A stretch of 64,000 nt of DNA from Linanthus parryae (Eukaryota; Streptophyta; Magnoliopsida; Ericales; Polemoniaceae): assembly GCA_023055425.1 (NCBI GenBank), contig JALGPY010000003.1, positions 71,523,491-71,587,490 of the forward strand, given 5' to 3'. This document shows, piece by piece, positions 23,558 to 34,929 of this stretch. Each line of letters starts with the position of its first letter. Positions within the stretch are counted from its first letter, which is position 1. Both the position numbers and the translations under genes were made by a program. The notes under the pieces were generated by a model. The model was not told the DNA's origin. It saw only the letters and a list, made by a program, of their open reading frames with translations, and searched no databases.

Positions 23558-23853
23558 ATCTCCCCCTTGATGAAAGACAAAACCTCAATCTGAATCTTAG
23601 TTTCTGCAAAAAATACTGATTAGCACACATTTCAAATAGTAGTAACACATTGGTTCCAAAAAGATCCAACTTATTCAATGATAAAAAAACACATATGTCC
23701 AGATAGGTCACCAAATCATAAACAGAAGAACCTAAGATTTCTCCCCCTTTTTTACTTTCATCAAAAAGAATGAGAAGATGTTGGATCAGAGTCTTTGGAA
23801 ACTTTTGAAAATAAGCTTAAAAGAGAAGTGGGAAAGAAAGAGTAGGCAAGAGT

Positions 23854-24521
23854 TTATGGGATTGGGTCTTCCTCTCCATCCTGATCTCCTTCTTCTTCCT
23901 CACTGTCTTCATCATTGTCCTGGTATTCTTGTTGAAACACATCAATTTCTTCAATGATAGAACTAATTTTCTCTATAACACTGTTGAACAAGAAGGTGAG
24001 TCCTCTTAAAGCTTTTCTTCCATGCTTTAGTTTCTTTTTCACATACACCCTCTTCTGTTGTGCAGAAGAAATTTTGTGATGATATTTCCTTCAAGTTTTT
24101 GATAGAGTCTCAGCTTATGGAAGATCTTTCTCATGTCTTCCCTTTGTGACACAGAATATACTCCATAGGAACCTGAAGTAGTATCTGAATCCGAGTCTGG
24201 AATGATGATTTCTTTTCCTTTTCCCTTGATCCATGTTTCTGCCTTTTTCTTGTCCTTCTTAGGGCTTCTAATATGGATTCCCTTTTGCTTCTCTTGTGTA
24301 GTTCCCGTGGTCTTTTTTCTTCTTGCCTGTCACTGGAAACTGATCTTTCTTCATTATCTTCTTAGATGTAGAGACTCCATTTCTTCATCAGTAGAATCCT
24401 TTGATTATGAGTCTTCATTGATTGTCTGAACTTCATCCTCAACTGTATTTCTCTTCTTCTCTGTACTGGGATTTGAACCACCGGCCATCTTGATTCTGTT
24501 AGAGGCTCTTCTAGTGGTCAT
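23854..24521 (-). pseudogene. Element G extra ORF downstream of pol
   Basis: SIRE-type elements carry an additional ORF between pol and the 3' LTR, sometimes called envelope-like. Here ATG 24521 opens MTTRRASNRIKMAGG and stops after 38 codons. Further on there are Ser/Lys/Glu-rich pieces and an acidic C-terminal stretch (DNDEDSEEEEGDQDGEED, stop at 23854). No signal peptide or membrane segment is visible in the pieces. Broken by stops and frameshifts; no function is claimed. Confidence 0.5.
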
Positions 24522-24974
24522 TATGGTTTGGGAGAAGAATAGGGAGAGGTCGAGTTGATACGGAGTGAAGGATAAGAGAAGAAGATAAATACTGAAAGAG
24601 TTTGAGTTTTAAAAGGAGACTGCAATATCTTTCGGATCTCAAAATATTTGTGATGATCATAGAAGATTCAAATCTTTGAATCCGTTGGAAATAAATAATT
24701 TAATACTATTTGGCTGAAAAAGAATTTTGAAAAAGGTAGGGGCAATATAGAGCAAATATCTACAAAGATAGCACCTAATACTGAATGATCCAAGAATTAT
24801 TCACTAACCAGTTATCAGATTTATTTTCAAGGCTTTGTAAATAGTTTCAAGGTCTTGAAACGCTGCTATACTAAAACAAGTAAAATCAAAGCTTTGAAAG
24901 GGTTTTCAAGGCTTTGAAAATCATTTCAAATCCTTGAAGCACATAATAACTTACCTTCCTTACCTGATTCTCCC

Positions 24975-27900
24975 CCTAAACCAATGCATCTTTATTTAGC
25001 GTGCCAAATTCCATCCTTAGAGCTGAAAATCTTTCATCTGGCAATGGTTTAGTGAAGATATCTGGAAGTTGCATGTTAGTAGAAACAAATTAAAGAACAA
25101 TATCACCTTTCTCAGCATGATCTCTGATGAAATGGTGTCTGACATCAATATGCTTGGTTCTTGAATGCTGAACTGGATTCTTTGTAATTTATATTGCACT
25201 AGTGTTGTCACATTTGATAGGTATACTTCTGAAATCAAATCCAAGATCTCTCAATTGTTGAGCAATCCATAACACTTGTGAACAACATGCTCCAGCAGAT
25301 ATATATTCAGCTTTAGCTGTTGATAAAGCAACTGAGTTTTATTTCTTGGAGTGCCAACTGATCAAAGAGGATCCAATGAATTGGCAAGTGTGAAAATCAG
25401 CATCTGAAAATCCATGCAAAGAGAAGTTATAATGTCTTGGATACCAAAGCACTAAGTCTTTGGTACCATTGAGATATCTGAAAATTTTCTTCACATAACT
25501 TAAGTGTGATTCCGTTGGATCAACTTGAAATCTTGCACCCATACATAAACTGAACATGATATCTGGTCTAGTAGCAGTAAGGTATAATGATCCAATCATA
25601 CCTCTATACTCTTTCACATTGACACTCTTACCAGATTCATCCTTATCTAAGGACAGTGTAGAACTCATAGGAGTCTTGATTTCCTTGTATTGAGACATAC
25701 TGTACTTGTTCAACAAGTCGCTAGTGTACTTGCTTTGATGTAGAAATATGCCCTTCTTCAACTGATGTATTTGAAGTCCAAGGAAGAAGTTTAACTCTCC
25801 CATCATGCTCATTTCAAATTCCCTGCTCATAAGACTTGATAATTCTTTGCATAATAGATCATTAGTAGGTCCAAATAATATATCATCAAAATAAATCTGA
25901 ACTACAAGTATATATTTCTCTTGATTCTTTATGAAAAGGTTCTTGTCTACCAATACTCTTTTGAAATCATTTTCAAGCAAAAACTTTGACAATCTTTCAT
26001 ACCAAGCACTTGGTGCTTGTTTCAAACCATAAAGAGCTTTTTCAAGTTTGTAAACATGGTATGGAAACTTATCACTTTCAAAACCAGAAGGTTGTGCAAC
26101 ATAAACTTCCTCTTGCAAGTAACCATTAAAAAATGCACACTTCACATCCATTTGAAATAGTTTCATGTTCTTGTAAGATGCAAAAAAAAGTAAAATTCTA
26201 ATTGCTTCTAACCTGGCAACTGGAGCAAAAGTTTCATCATAATCCATACCTTCTTCTTAGTTGTAACCTTGAGAAACTAACCTTGCTTTATTTTTGATCA
26301 CTTTTCCATTCTCATCTAGTTTGTTTCTTAACACCTATCTGGTACTAATGACGGATTGGTTTGTTGGGGGGGGGGGGGGGGAACTAGGTTCCACACCTAA
26401 TTTGTTTCAAAATCATTAAGTTCACTTTTCATAGCTATAATCTTCTTGTAATGATTCCTTCACAGTTTTGGGTTCTACAAGAGAGATAAAAGCTTTAAAA
26501 GCACAAAGATTCTTCAACTGTGATCTTGTTTGTGTGCCAGTGGTTGGATACGAGATGATGTTGCCAGCTGGATGAGATGAACGATATTTGAATCTCTTTC
26601 TTGGAGACCAGGGTTCAGGCTCTCCATATCGCTTCTCTGGTCTTGAAGTAGTAGCCTGATCACTCATATCTTTCTGATCATCCTTGTCAAGGTATTGATC
26701 TCTATGTTCAAGGCCTTCAGACCTATTTTCAAGGTCTTGAATATGGCTTCTGTTTCCTTCTGAACCTTTCTTGAAACCAAGTGAGTTCTCAGCTTCTTCT
26801 TCTGTTTCATGCTTGTTCAGATTCAAGTCTACAAAACTTTCACTCAAAGAACCATAAAAGCTTTCATCAAAAATAACATGAATACTTTTTTCCACCAGCT
26901 TGGTTCTTTTATTATAAACTCTATAAGATTTGCTAGTAAGAGAGTAACCAAGAAAGATTCCTTCATCACTTCTTGCATCAAACTTACCCAAGTTGTCCTT
27001 ACCATTGTTGTGGACAAAACATGTGCAACCAAAGGGTTTGAAGTATGAAATGTTTGGCTTCCTCCCTTTGAAAAGTTCATTGGGGGTCTTCTTCAAGATA
27101 GGTCTGATCAAGAACCTATTCAAATGTAATTTGCTGTATTCACATCTTCTGCCCAATAATGTTTTGGCAACTTGTTTTCTAGAAGCATTGTTCTTGACAT
27201 GTCTTAAAGAGTCATGTTCTTTCTTTCAACAAATCCATCCTGTTGAGGAGTTCTATCAGCAGAGAAAGTGTGAGAGATACCATGCTTAACACAAAACAAA
27301 TCAAATTATAATTGATCAAATTCTCTACCATGATCACTTTTGATTGAAGCAATAGGTAGGTTTTTCATGGTTTGAAGTTCTCTGCAAAGCTTTGAAAATT
27401 CAGAGAGGGATTCAGAGTTTTCTTTGAGAAACATAACTCAAGTAAATCTAGAATAGCCATCTACAATAACTAGCATATAGCTCTTACCTTTTGGAGTTGG
27501 TGTCCTCATAGAACCAAAGAGATCCATATAAAGTAATTCAATAGGTCTAGTAGTACTTACAAATTTCTTTGGCTTGAATGAGCTTCTGGTCTGCTTACCC
27601 TGAGCACAGGCTTTGAATACTTCATCATCTTTGAACTTGATAGATGGTAATCCTCTTACCAGATCTTTGGAGAACAACTTGGTCAAGGTATGCAAACTAA
27701 TGTGACCAAGCTTTCTGTGCCAAAGCTTTCAATCCTCTCTCAAGGCCTTGAGACACTTCAAGCTTTTACCTGCAACTTTGTTAGTCTGAAAAGTATAAAC
27801 ATTGTTTGATCTAGAGGCTCTGAGAATGAAATTTTCTGATTTCTCATTTTGCACCACATACTTCTCTTTATCAAAGTTAACCTTATTGCCATTGTCACAA

Positions 27901-28149
27901 AGCTGAGATACACTAAGCAAGTTAAATTTCAAGCCATCAACTAGATATACATTAGAAATTGAGTTTTGCAGAATCTGTACCAACTTTACCAATACCAAGA
28001 ATGTTGCACTTTACTTTGTGACCAAGTGTAATAGAACCTTCAGATTGCTCTTTCAATTTTGAGAATAGAGATCTCTTCCGAATCATGTGTCTTGAGCAAC
28101 AACTTTCCATAAGCCACTTCTTTTCTTTGACATTGGTGACAACCTGCAA
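24975..28149 (-). pseudogene. Element G pol (protease, integrase, RT, RNase H)
   Basis: Order on the minus strand: a protease relic WLMESCCSRHM at 28110, where the copia consensus LDSGCSRHM has lost Asp and Gly; integrase pieces 27998-26422, with ELLYMDLFGSMRTPTPKGKS and YSRF; the RT frame 26247-25339, with YDETFAPVARLEAIRILL, MDVKCAFFNGYLQEEVYV and IYFDDILFG (copia YVDD changed to YFDD); then RNase H relics to about 24975, with CDNTSAI and TKHIDIRHHF. Multiple stops and frameshifts, and a run of about 16 G near 26366, show it is not expressed as a polyprotein. Confidence 0.88.
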
Positions 28150-28156
28150 ACACCAA

Positions 28157-30010
28157 TCAATGCCTTACCAAACTGTTAGAGGAAGTGTGGAATTTGGACT
28201 CATACTCAGGATCAACCATGTTGGGTGGTGTGACCCCTTTAGGAACCCAAATCAGTCTGGCTTTTCCTTTGAGTTGAAATGAGAAGGTGTTCCTCATTAT
28301 GTGAGGGTCTCTTCTTCTGAAAGGACAAGTCATCTTAACATGACCAATTTTGTTGCAAAAATGACACTTAGAAGAAGTTTTGTTTACAGCTATCACAAAT
28401 CTGGTATTGTTCTTTCCTGGAAAATTTGGATTGTATCCAATACCAGTTTTGTGAACAGACTTTGAACTTTCTCCAAGAATCAAGTTCAACTTGTGTTCTG
28501 AGCCTGCAAGCTTGAATTTGACTAATTTAGATTCTTGAAGTTTCTCAGTAAGAGTAGTCTTTTGTTTATCTAATTCATCAACTTGATGTCTCAGATTAAC
28601 AAGGCTATCACTCAGTAAAGAGTTATCAGTGATTACTTCATTGACTTGTGTTTTCAAGGCTTTGAAACTGATTTTCAAGGCCTTGAAATCACTGTCAGTT
28701 TTCTTCTGTGAGATTTCAAGATTTTGATTCAGACAAACAAGTTGTAAATTCTCTTTTGCATGCTCATGAACTTTTTCTTTCAAAACTTTAACTTCTTTCA
28801 GATAATCCTCTTTATTTAAAAGCATTGTTCTAAGATAATCTGAGAGAGCTTCTTTTGGTTTTGAAATTCGAACAGTTTACCATTACCTCAATGTTCTTTT
28901 CAAAACTTTCATCATGCTTGACCATGAAGAATAGGTTTGCATGTTCTTCTTCAGATTCAGAATCACTTGAAGTATCTGAATAACTCCATGAAGCTATCAT
29001 AGCTTTCTTTCTCCTTTCACGCTCTTTCTTCTGAAAGTTCTTGCTTTTCTTGTGTGGACAATCTCTTATCAAGTGTCCTGCATCACCACACTCAAAGCAG
29101 TTCTTGACTATTGATTTACTTTGTGAAGACGACTTACCTTGGTAGTCCTTGTTGCTGGATGATCTGTGTCTCTCTCTGTTGAAGTCTTTGTTTCCAAAGT
29201 TTTTCTTCATCTTGAGGATTTTTGTCAAGGATTTGGAAATTAAAGCAAATGGATCTTCATCATCTTCCTTAGTTTTAAGGTTTTGAATTTTCTCATTCTC
29301 TTTGACCTTGAGTGCTAAGTTCTTGACACCTTCTGGTAGTTCTCCATCAGCTTCATTCATGGATATTTCATGTTTCGGAAGCTTCCCTTGTAGGTCATCA
29401 AGTTGTAGTGATGAGAGATCTCGAGCTTCCTCAATTGCAGTAGTCTTTGGTTCCCATTTTGCCTTTGGTAAACTTCTCAGAATCTTCCTCACCTTTTATT
29501 CATTTGAAATATGTTTTCCAAGTGAATCAAGGTTATTGACTATGTCTGTGAACCATTTGAACATTTCTCTGATTGACTCATCTGCATTCATCTTGAATAG
29601 CTCATATTGTCTGAGATAAATGTTGATCTTGGTTGCTTGACTTGACTGGTTCATTCAAATGTCACCACAAGCTTATCCCAGATCTCCTTGGCAGTCTTAC
29701 AGCCTGAAATCTTGTTGAATTAATCTGTACACAAAGCACAATATAAGATGTTAATAGATTTGTAATTCTTAGAGAATTGTTCTAATTCAGATGAGGAAAT
29801 AGAATCTTCAGATTTGGGAGTTTTAATCCCATATTTCTCTGTGTAGAAAGTGTGAGGTCCATTCTGAATGATGTTCCATAGCTCTATGTCTTGATCAATG
29901 ATGAACATTTTCATTAGAGCTTTCCAATGAGCAAAATTATCTCCACAAAATAGAGGAGGTCTGTTAGCAGCTCTTCCATGAGAGAAACCACCATCACCTG
30001 CAGTACTCAT
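28157..30010 (-). pseudogene. Element G gag
   Basis: ATG 30010 opens MSTAGDGGFSHGR with NRPPLFCGDNFAHWKALM, the usual start of SIRE/Maximus gag. Two zinc knuckles follow: CFECGDAGHLIRDC near 29100 and CHFCNKIGHVKMTC near 28345. A coiled-coil-like segment at 28500-28820 includes FKALKISFKALKTQ, where the nucleic acid is the TTCAAGGCCTTGAA palindrome and a variant. Breaks at about 29720, 29640, 28830 and elsewhere. Confidence 0.85.
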
Positions 30011-30045
30011 GATCACCAGATGGTTAAATCTATATAGTGATACAA

Positions 30046-30057
30046 GCTCTGATACCA
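30046..30057 (-). other. Primer binding site of element G
   Basis: On the minus strand TGGTATCAGAGC, complementary to the initiator tRNA-Met 3' end, begins three bases inward of the 5' LTR. Confidence 0.85.
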
Positions 30058-30059
30058 AT

Positions 30060-31317
30060 TGAAAGGGGTGTATGCAGGTAGAAATGCAGCACATATACTC
30101 TAGAAGGGGGGGGGGGTTGAATAGAGTATGCAAAATTTTTGCAAAACTTGTAGAAGAGAAGAGTTTCTATGAAGAGAAATGAAGTTCAAGGCCTTGAAAA
30201 TAGTTTCAAGCCATTGGAATGAAATAAAGTTTGAAATAAAACAGACAAGTCTTTTTCAAGCCCTTGAAAAGAGTTTCAAACCCTTGAAAACAGACTAGTT
30301 TAAATGCTGCAAAAAGCTAAGTATGCAAATGAAACTGTAAAAGCAAGAGACACATGATTTATAAAGTTCAGTCCAATTGGACCTACGTCTCTACCTCAGG
30401 GATCTTCTCCCTGCAGGATTTTCAACACAATTCTTATTAATCAAAAGCTAAGCCCGAGATCTCAAGCACAGAGATATGCCTTACTCTGTTACAGCTTGTG
30501 GTTCTCTCTAACCTATCTAGTACCTGCTCTAGCTAACTGATTAACTAAGAATTCTTTATTGTTCACTTTGAAAAATCCTTGCGAATGCGAGAAAAAAGTA
30601 GTATAAGAATGATATACAAAATTAGCACAAGTCAGAAGAACACTGAAGTGTGGAACTGCAGTGAAGAATGCAGTGATCTTCTGTGAGATGGATTGTGAGA
30701 ATGATGTGCGTCTTTGATGCTTGACAATTCTGGAATGTTTCTCTCCCATTGAGTTTTGCGTGTTTCTTCAAAATGAGCTCTATTTATACTGCTCATAGCT
30801 CTGCAAATCTTCCCAGATTTCCAGCAACAAACTTCCTGTTTTGTAGGCAACAACTTTGACTCTTTTAACTGCCTTCTCCAACGGATAGTTGATCATAATC
30901 TTCTGAGATATTATTCTGATCTTGTATTTAAACAGATTGGGAAGCTGTTAGGAGTGTCTGATTGATCACAGAATCACATTCTCTCCAATTTTCCTTTCCT
31001 TCAAAATCCAAATTAGAAAACCAATCCTGCAAACTAGGAAATAAAATTTCTCTGCAAAACTGAGTCAAACAGATGGATAAAATTGTGATAAATATAACAA
31101 AATAGTTTGTCTTTCATAATCAAATAGTGACAGATCAAGCATAGGGGTGAGAGAGATAGAATCATATCAAAAAGAGTTCAGAGGAACTCCCCTTTGAGAA
31201 TATGCATACAGATCAGACAATTTCAAGGCTGTGAAACCTGATTAAAGGCTTTGAAAACCGGTTCAAGGCCTTGAAATAGCTCTGTTATTTCAAGCCTGTG
31301 AAACCTGTGAACTTACA
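30060..31317 (-). repeat. 5' LTR of element G
   Basis: 1258 bp, ends TG...CA. It shares the palindrome TTCAAGGCCTTGAA (30185, 31262) and the phrase CCTACGTCTCTACCTCAGGG with the other LTR. Differences are spread through its length, so the insertion is not recent. Confidence 0.92.
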
Positions 31318-31420
31318 TGCTCAATCAACGTTATCTTGAAAAGTGGTGAAAATGGTGACCTATCGAATCCGTCGAATCAATTTTGCCTCGAAAATCGACG
31401 GAAATTTGTAGATATCAAGT

Positions 31421-32167
31421 TGAGGTGTAAACGAACCAAGCCGTTCGTGAACAACTCGCGTTCGATTCGGTAAAAGCTCGTTCGTGTTCGATTCGACTTA
31501 TTAATCAAACAATCTCAAACTTGAAAATGTGTTCATTTTCTAAACGAGCCGAACACGAGCCGAACAAGGAGTTCGTTAATTAGTGTTCGCGAACAAATTA
31601 TAGTAGTATTAGTATGTATGTTTATATAGTTAAAAAATCAAATTATTTTTTCTTCTTTACGAGTAATTTCTTAAAATCATGCATAATTAGTGTAGAATCT
31701 CTATAGGAGTTTGACCTCTTAGTTAGGATTTCAAAAGGCTATTCTATAATTTAATTTATAGTAACATATATAATTACTATATAAGAATAAAATCGGATGC
31801 TTTGAGTATATCGTTAGCACAAATAAAGTGTATTTCCATACTAATACATACTAATACATTTATGTTATTTTTTTTCCTCAAAGATTTTATCTTAAGTATT
31901 GACAAATGATATTTTAATTCAATAATTTAATATTATCATATCCATCTAAGAGAAATACAAGTGTCGAAGCGAATTCGACCCCGTAAAGGAGCTAGTTAAA
32001 CGATCCACGAGCCGAACAATGAACAACTCGAGCCCTAAACAAGCCGAACTCAAACAAGCTTTTTCTGTTCGGCTGGAATTCGTGTTCGAATCGTTTAGCA
32101 GCCAAGTTAAACGAGCCAAACTCAAACAAGCGATATTCGGCTCGACTCGACTCGTTTACAACCCTAA
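31421..32167. mobile_element. hAT-type non-autonomous element
   Basis: Its inverted ends are TGTAAACGAACCAAGCCG at the left and the complement of CGACTCGACTCGTTTACAA at the right. The interior is rich in CGAGCCGAAC and CGTTCG repeats in both orientations. Flanks TATCAAGT (31413-31420) and TATCAACT (32168-32175) form an 8-bp target duplication with one change, as in hAT elements. It lies in the antisense-gene promoter region of element A. No transposase. Confidence 0.65.
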
Positions 32168-32175
32168 TATCAACT

Positions 32176-32358
32176 GATTAGCCGCACAACGAACATCTGC
32201 TACCTTTTACAGAGCCCTAGGAAATGATGACGACTTATGGGGACAAGAGTTTCAAGCATTAAATTATTCAAAATTCAAACGACCCACGTGGAGATGCGCA
32301 TGAGTGATTTTGCGCGCCACAGCAAACGCGCGCGTGATATTTTGCAAAACGGAGCTAA
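32176..32358. other. End of the interior of element A with polypurine tract
   Basis: Non-coding. The tract AACGGAGCTAA (about 32348-32358) touches the 3' LTR and corresponds to AAAGGGGGCTAA of element B. An alternating CG/GC stretch (GCGCGCCAC, ACGCGCGCGTG) lies at 32312-32336. Confidence 0.6.
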
Positions 32359-32926
32359 TGTAGTTAATGCATTCCAGACAGACATATCACAGCCACGTGG
32401 CAACCATCCAGCACAACTGACTGTGCTCCATATACACCAGATCACTGCTCATACTCATCCACGTGGGGGCTGCGAGACAGGGCCACCAGCGATGCTTACC
32501 GCACGGGACTTGTAGGGATTTAGTGTTTGGAGGCTAGAGTAAGGTCCGTCGCGCGCGAACGACAACCAAGATCGCGCGCGACCCTTTGTAATTAATTTGA
32601 GAGACTTAATGACCACTTCCGATAAATCCGGTTGATCTCATAACGGTCTCCGTTATATGCGGGCAGGTGCGTAACGTTCCCCATATATACGGTAGAACGT
32701 GCGGTTACGGGTCTATAATTAAGCCGCCATTTATGGCGCATTAACCCCTCAGAACGGTCACTTCCCTTCTGGATTCACCGAAGCTCTGTCATTAAGCTCT
32801 CTCTCTCACGCAGTTACCATTTCTTACTCTCTCCCTACTCACACCCTACACTTCTCTGTGTTTCTTACTCTAATCCCCTTGTTTATGTGTACACTTGGAT
32901 CTCTCCCAAGGATTTCTTTGTACATA
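32359..32926 (+). repeat. 3' LTR of element A
   Basis: 568 bp, starting TGTAGTTAATGC and ending TTTGTACATA (CA changed to TA), followed by the target duplication ATGAC. It lacks about 66 bp present in the 5' copy: CACTTCCC joins directly to TTCTGGATTCACC. Confidence 0.88.
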
Positions 32927-32931
32927 ATGAC

Positions 32932-33529
32932 GAAAAAGAACTAGACAGAATTAAAATCCCAACCAAGCCGTCGACGCCACAAGATCACCCTGCAGATTCT
33001 ACACTTACCGTGGCCAGTCACAAGGTGCAATCACTTTCCATGATTCCCATATCTGAAGCTCCACACGTAGAGGACTCAGGGGAGCCAACGCTGACCCGGC
33101 AACACCCAGCGCAAACCCAACCACAAGTCGCCAATCCGTCAAACCACCAAGCAAATCCACCTCCTGAACCACCAGACACGACGAGCGACATCAATCTGAA
33201 GCCCAGGCCGCCACCGCAGCTCACGAATCCAGTGGATTTGCGGGCCAACTCTCTGCTACGGTCTTCTATTCCATCACAGGCGACGCAGCCGCACCCACCC
33301 AAACCAGCGGACGCGGCAGAAAAGCCAATCCCGCCGCAAAAGTTGCAGGAAGTAACACCACCACCACCACTAGCTGTCCCCTTGACCCCGGTGAATCCAC
33401 AACCACCGGTCGCAAATACCATCTAGGGCATCCTCGCTGCGTCTCCGACACCGCCCAAACCACCAGATTCGCACCAAGCACCGACGAAGTAGTTACCAAT
33501 CACCACCATTTTCACAACCCTAACCGACC
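32932..33529 (+). pseudogene. Element E gag, second part
   Basis: In phase with the part ending at 6322, GAAAAAGAACTAGAC resumes the acidic segment (EKELDRIKIPTKP). A long Pro/Gln-rich region follows. A TAG stops the frame at 33424, but similar Pro-rich sequence continues to 33529, where element C begins. It shows that E was hit at least twice, by A and by C. Confidence 0.6.
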
Positions 33530-34912
33530 TGATACAAATTCACAGCGGAATAAACAAAATAATAATACGTTCAAGACCTCCAAGGATCAGAAGTATAGAA
33601 CTCATAACGATGGTAACGGATGAGAACATGAAGTACCTTGTTTGTCTCATGTGATGACTTCACTCGTGAAATAGTATTCACGTCTCTATGGATAGTACAC
33701 TCCAGGATTGATTACGGATCCTTTACACCTTTTTTCTAGCAAGGGATGAAAGAGGAAGAAGAAGAATCATGCAAACCAGAGCAAAAAACGAGGGCAACAA
33801 CCTCCTTGAGGCCGACAGGTAGAGGGGCGGCACTAGGGGTTCGACCCTCTAGTGTTGTTCTCTCTCCTTCATTTGTTCTCTCCTTGTGTTATAACAATTA
33901 TGACAACAACCTATAAAAACAAGCTAGGAGTGTCCTATATATAGTATAACAACTCCTTGTTAACTAGATATTAGCCCCTCTCCTAATCCTGTCCATACCC
34001 GGATTAGTCCAACATGAAAATTAGTCCTACTAAGTTTGCAAGTAGTTGCTTATTGAATTAATCATATCAATTAATTACCAAGTTTGGTCTAATCCATAAG
34101 GAGTGTGACCCCATAGGTTTCTACTTAGTTGGTAGTAATAATTACTAACGTGGAGCGGTGTCTAGCAACACATCCACACCACCCAACTAATTGAAATAGT
34201 CATTCAACAAACCTTGTGACTAATGTTACGCATTGAATTATCCCTTTGTTACCATATCCGGATTGGACACGAGACATTCAAGTCACACTCGTATATCCAA
34301 TTCATATTTTCGATTCTGGGTATAGTCTTATCCATAAAGATAACATCAATATCCCATACTGGTTTATCTGAGTTTGGCCAGACATTCTATAAGCATTACT
34401 CCTCGAGAGGCCGCTGATATTTGCTCTCGTTATGTGGGAGGGACAAATCCTATCTACATCACTACGAGATCTAAGATTACTTTCTATTGTGTCCGATTAA
34501 CGCCGTTATTGCTACCCTGTCACGTTGTAGTGTTTGACGATATCAAAACACACCACAACTAGAGGATCTAGTGACTTCAAGTCTAAAGACCACAATACCA
34601 TTGTCATTACAAGAAGTACTCGTGACTTTACATAACTTGTATGTAGCCTTCTTGTTGTTGGTCAATCAAGTATGCCATTACCCCTAATGCTACCCATGTG
34701 TTGGATTGTGATATCTCGATATAAATCCAACCCCATACTAGTCTATAGTTGATCGTCCTATTAATCAATATAATGGAATAGGGTTATTTAAGAATGTACC
34801 ATCTATATTCTAAGGAATTCATTCATGTTAACATATCTCCATATCGGCAACATAATGAATAGTAAGTTATTTGTCACGATAAATTGATTGCCACTAGGAC
34901 ACAATTCCAATA
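33530..34912 (-). repeat. 3' LTR of element C
   Basis: 1383 bp. On the minus strand it starts TATTGGAATTGTGTCC (TG changed to TA) and ends TTTGTATCA. The purine tract complement GTCTCCTACTTGC follows at 34913-34925. It matches the LTRs of element D in inverted orientation, for example ATTCCGCTG and TCCTTGG phrases near its end. Confidence 0.85.
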
Positions 34913-34929
34913 GTCTCCTACTTGCACTA

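Larger units (their letters stand above)
22295..31317 (-). mobile_element. Element G: SIRE-like copia retrotransposon, decayed
   Basis: 9023 bp with LTRs of 1263 and 1258 bp. The flanking five bases are CGCTC (22290-22294) and TGCTC (31318-31322), a target duplication with one change. On the minus strand the initiator-Met primer site TGGTATCAGAGC (30057-30046) follows the 5' LTR, and the purine tract AAGGGGGAGAT (23568-23558) precedes the 3' LTR. Order: gag with two zinc knuckles, protease, integrase, RT, RNase H, then an extra acidic ORF. LTR length, total size and the extra ORF fit the SIRE lineage. Every frame is broken, so it is dead. Confidence 0.9.
6323..32926 (+). mobile_element. Element A: pol-less TAT-type gypsy retrotransposon with three nested insertions
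   Basis: The LTRs are at 6323-6956 and 32359-32926, with the 5-bp target duplication ATGAC on both sides. The primer binding site follows the first LTR and a purine-rich tract precedes the second. Without nested elements F, G and the hAT-type element, A is about 9.3 kb. It is a relative of element B: the gag, LTR phrases, tandem array and antisense gene all correspond. Gag breaks off after the KGKEV motif at about 16020, and the sequence continues with what in B lies downstream of pol, so the rest of gag, protease and all of pol have been lost by deletion. It needed another element's enzymes to move after that point, or was deleted after insertion. Confidence 0.88.

Noticed and set aside
23854..24521. 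Functional envelope gene in element G
   Set aside because: Only fragments, no signal peptide or membrane segment, several stops.
26360..26385. Run of about 16 G in the G pol region as a quadruplex or regulatory site
   Set aside because: Single homopolymer in a dead element; could be a sequencing or slippage artefact.
33018..33422. Minus-strand Gly/Cys-rich frame opposite E gag
   Set aside because: Shadow of the Pro-rich gag repeat on the other strand.
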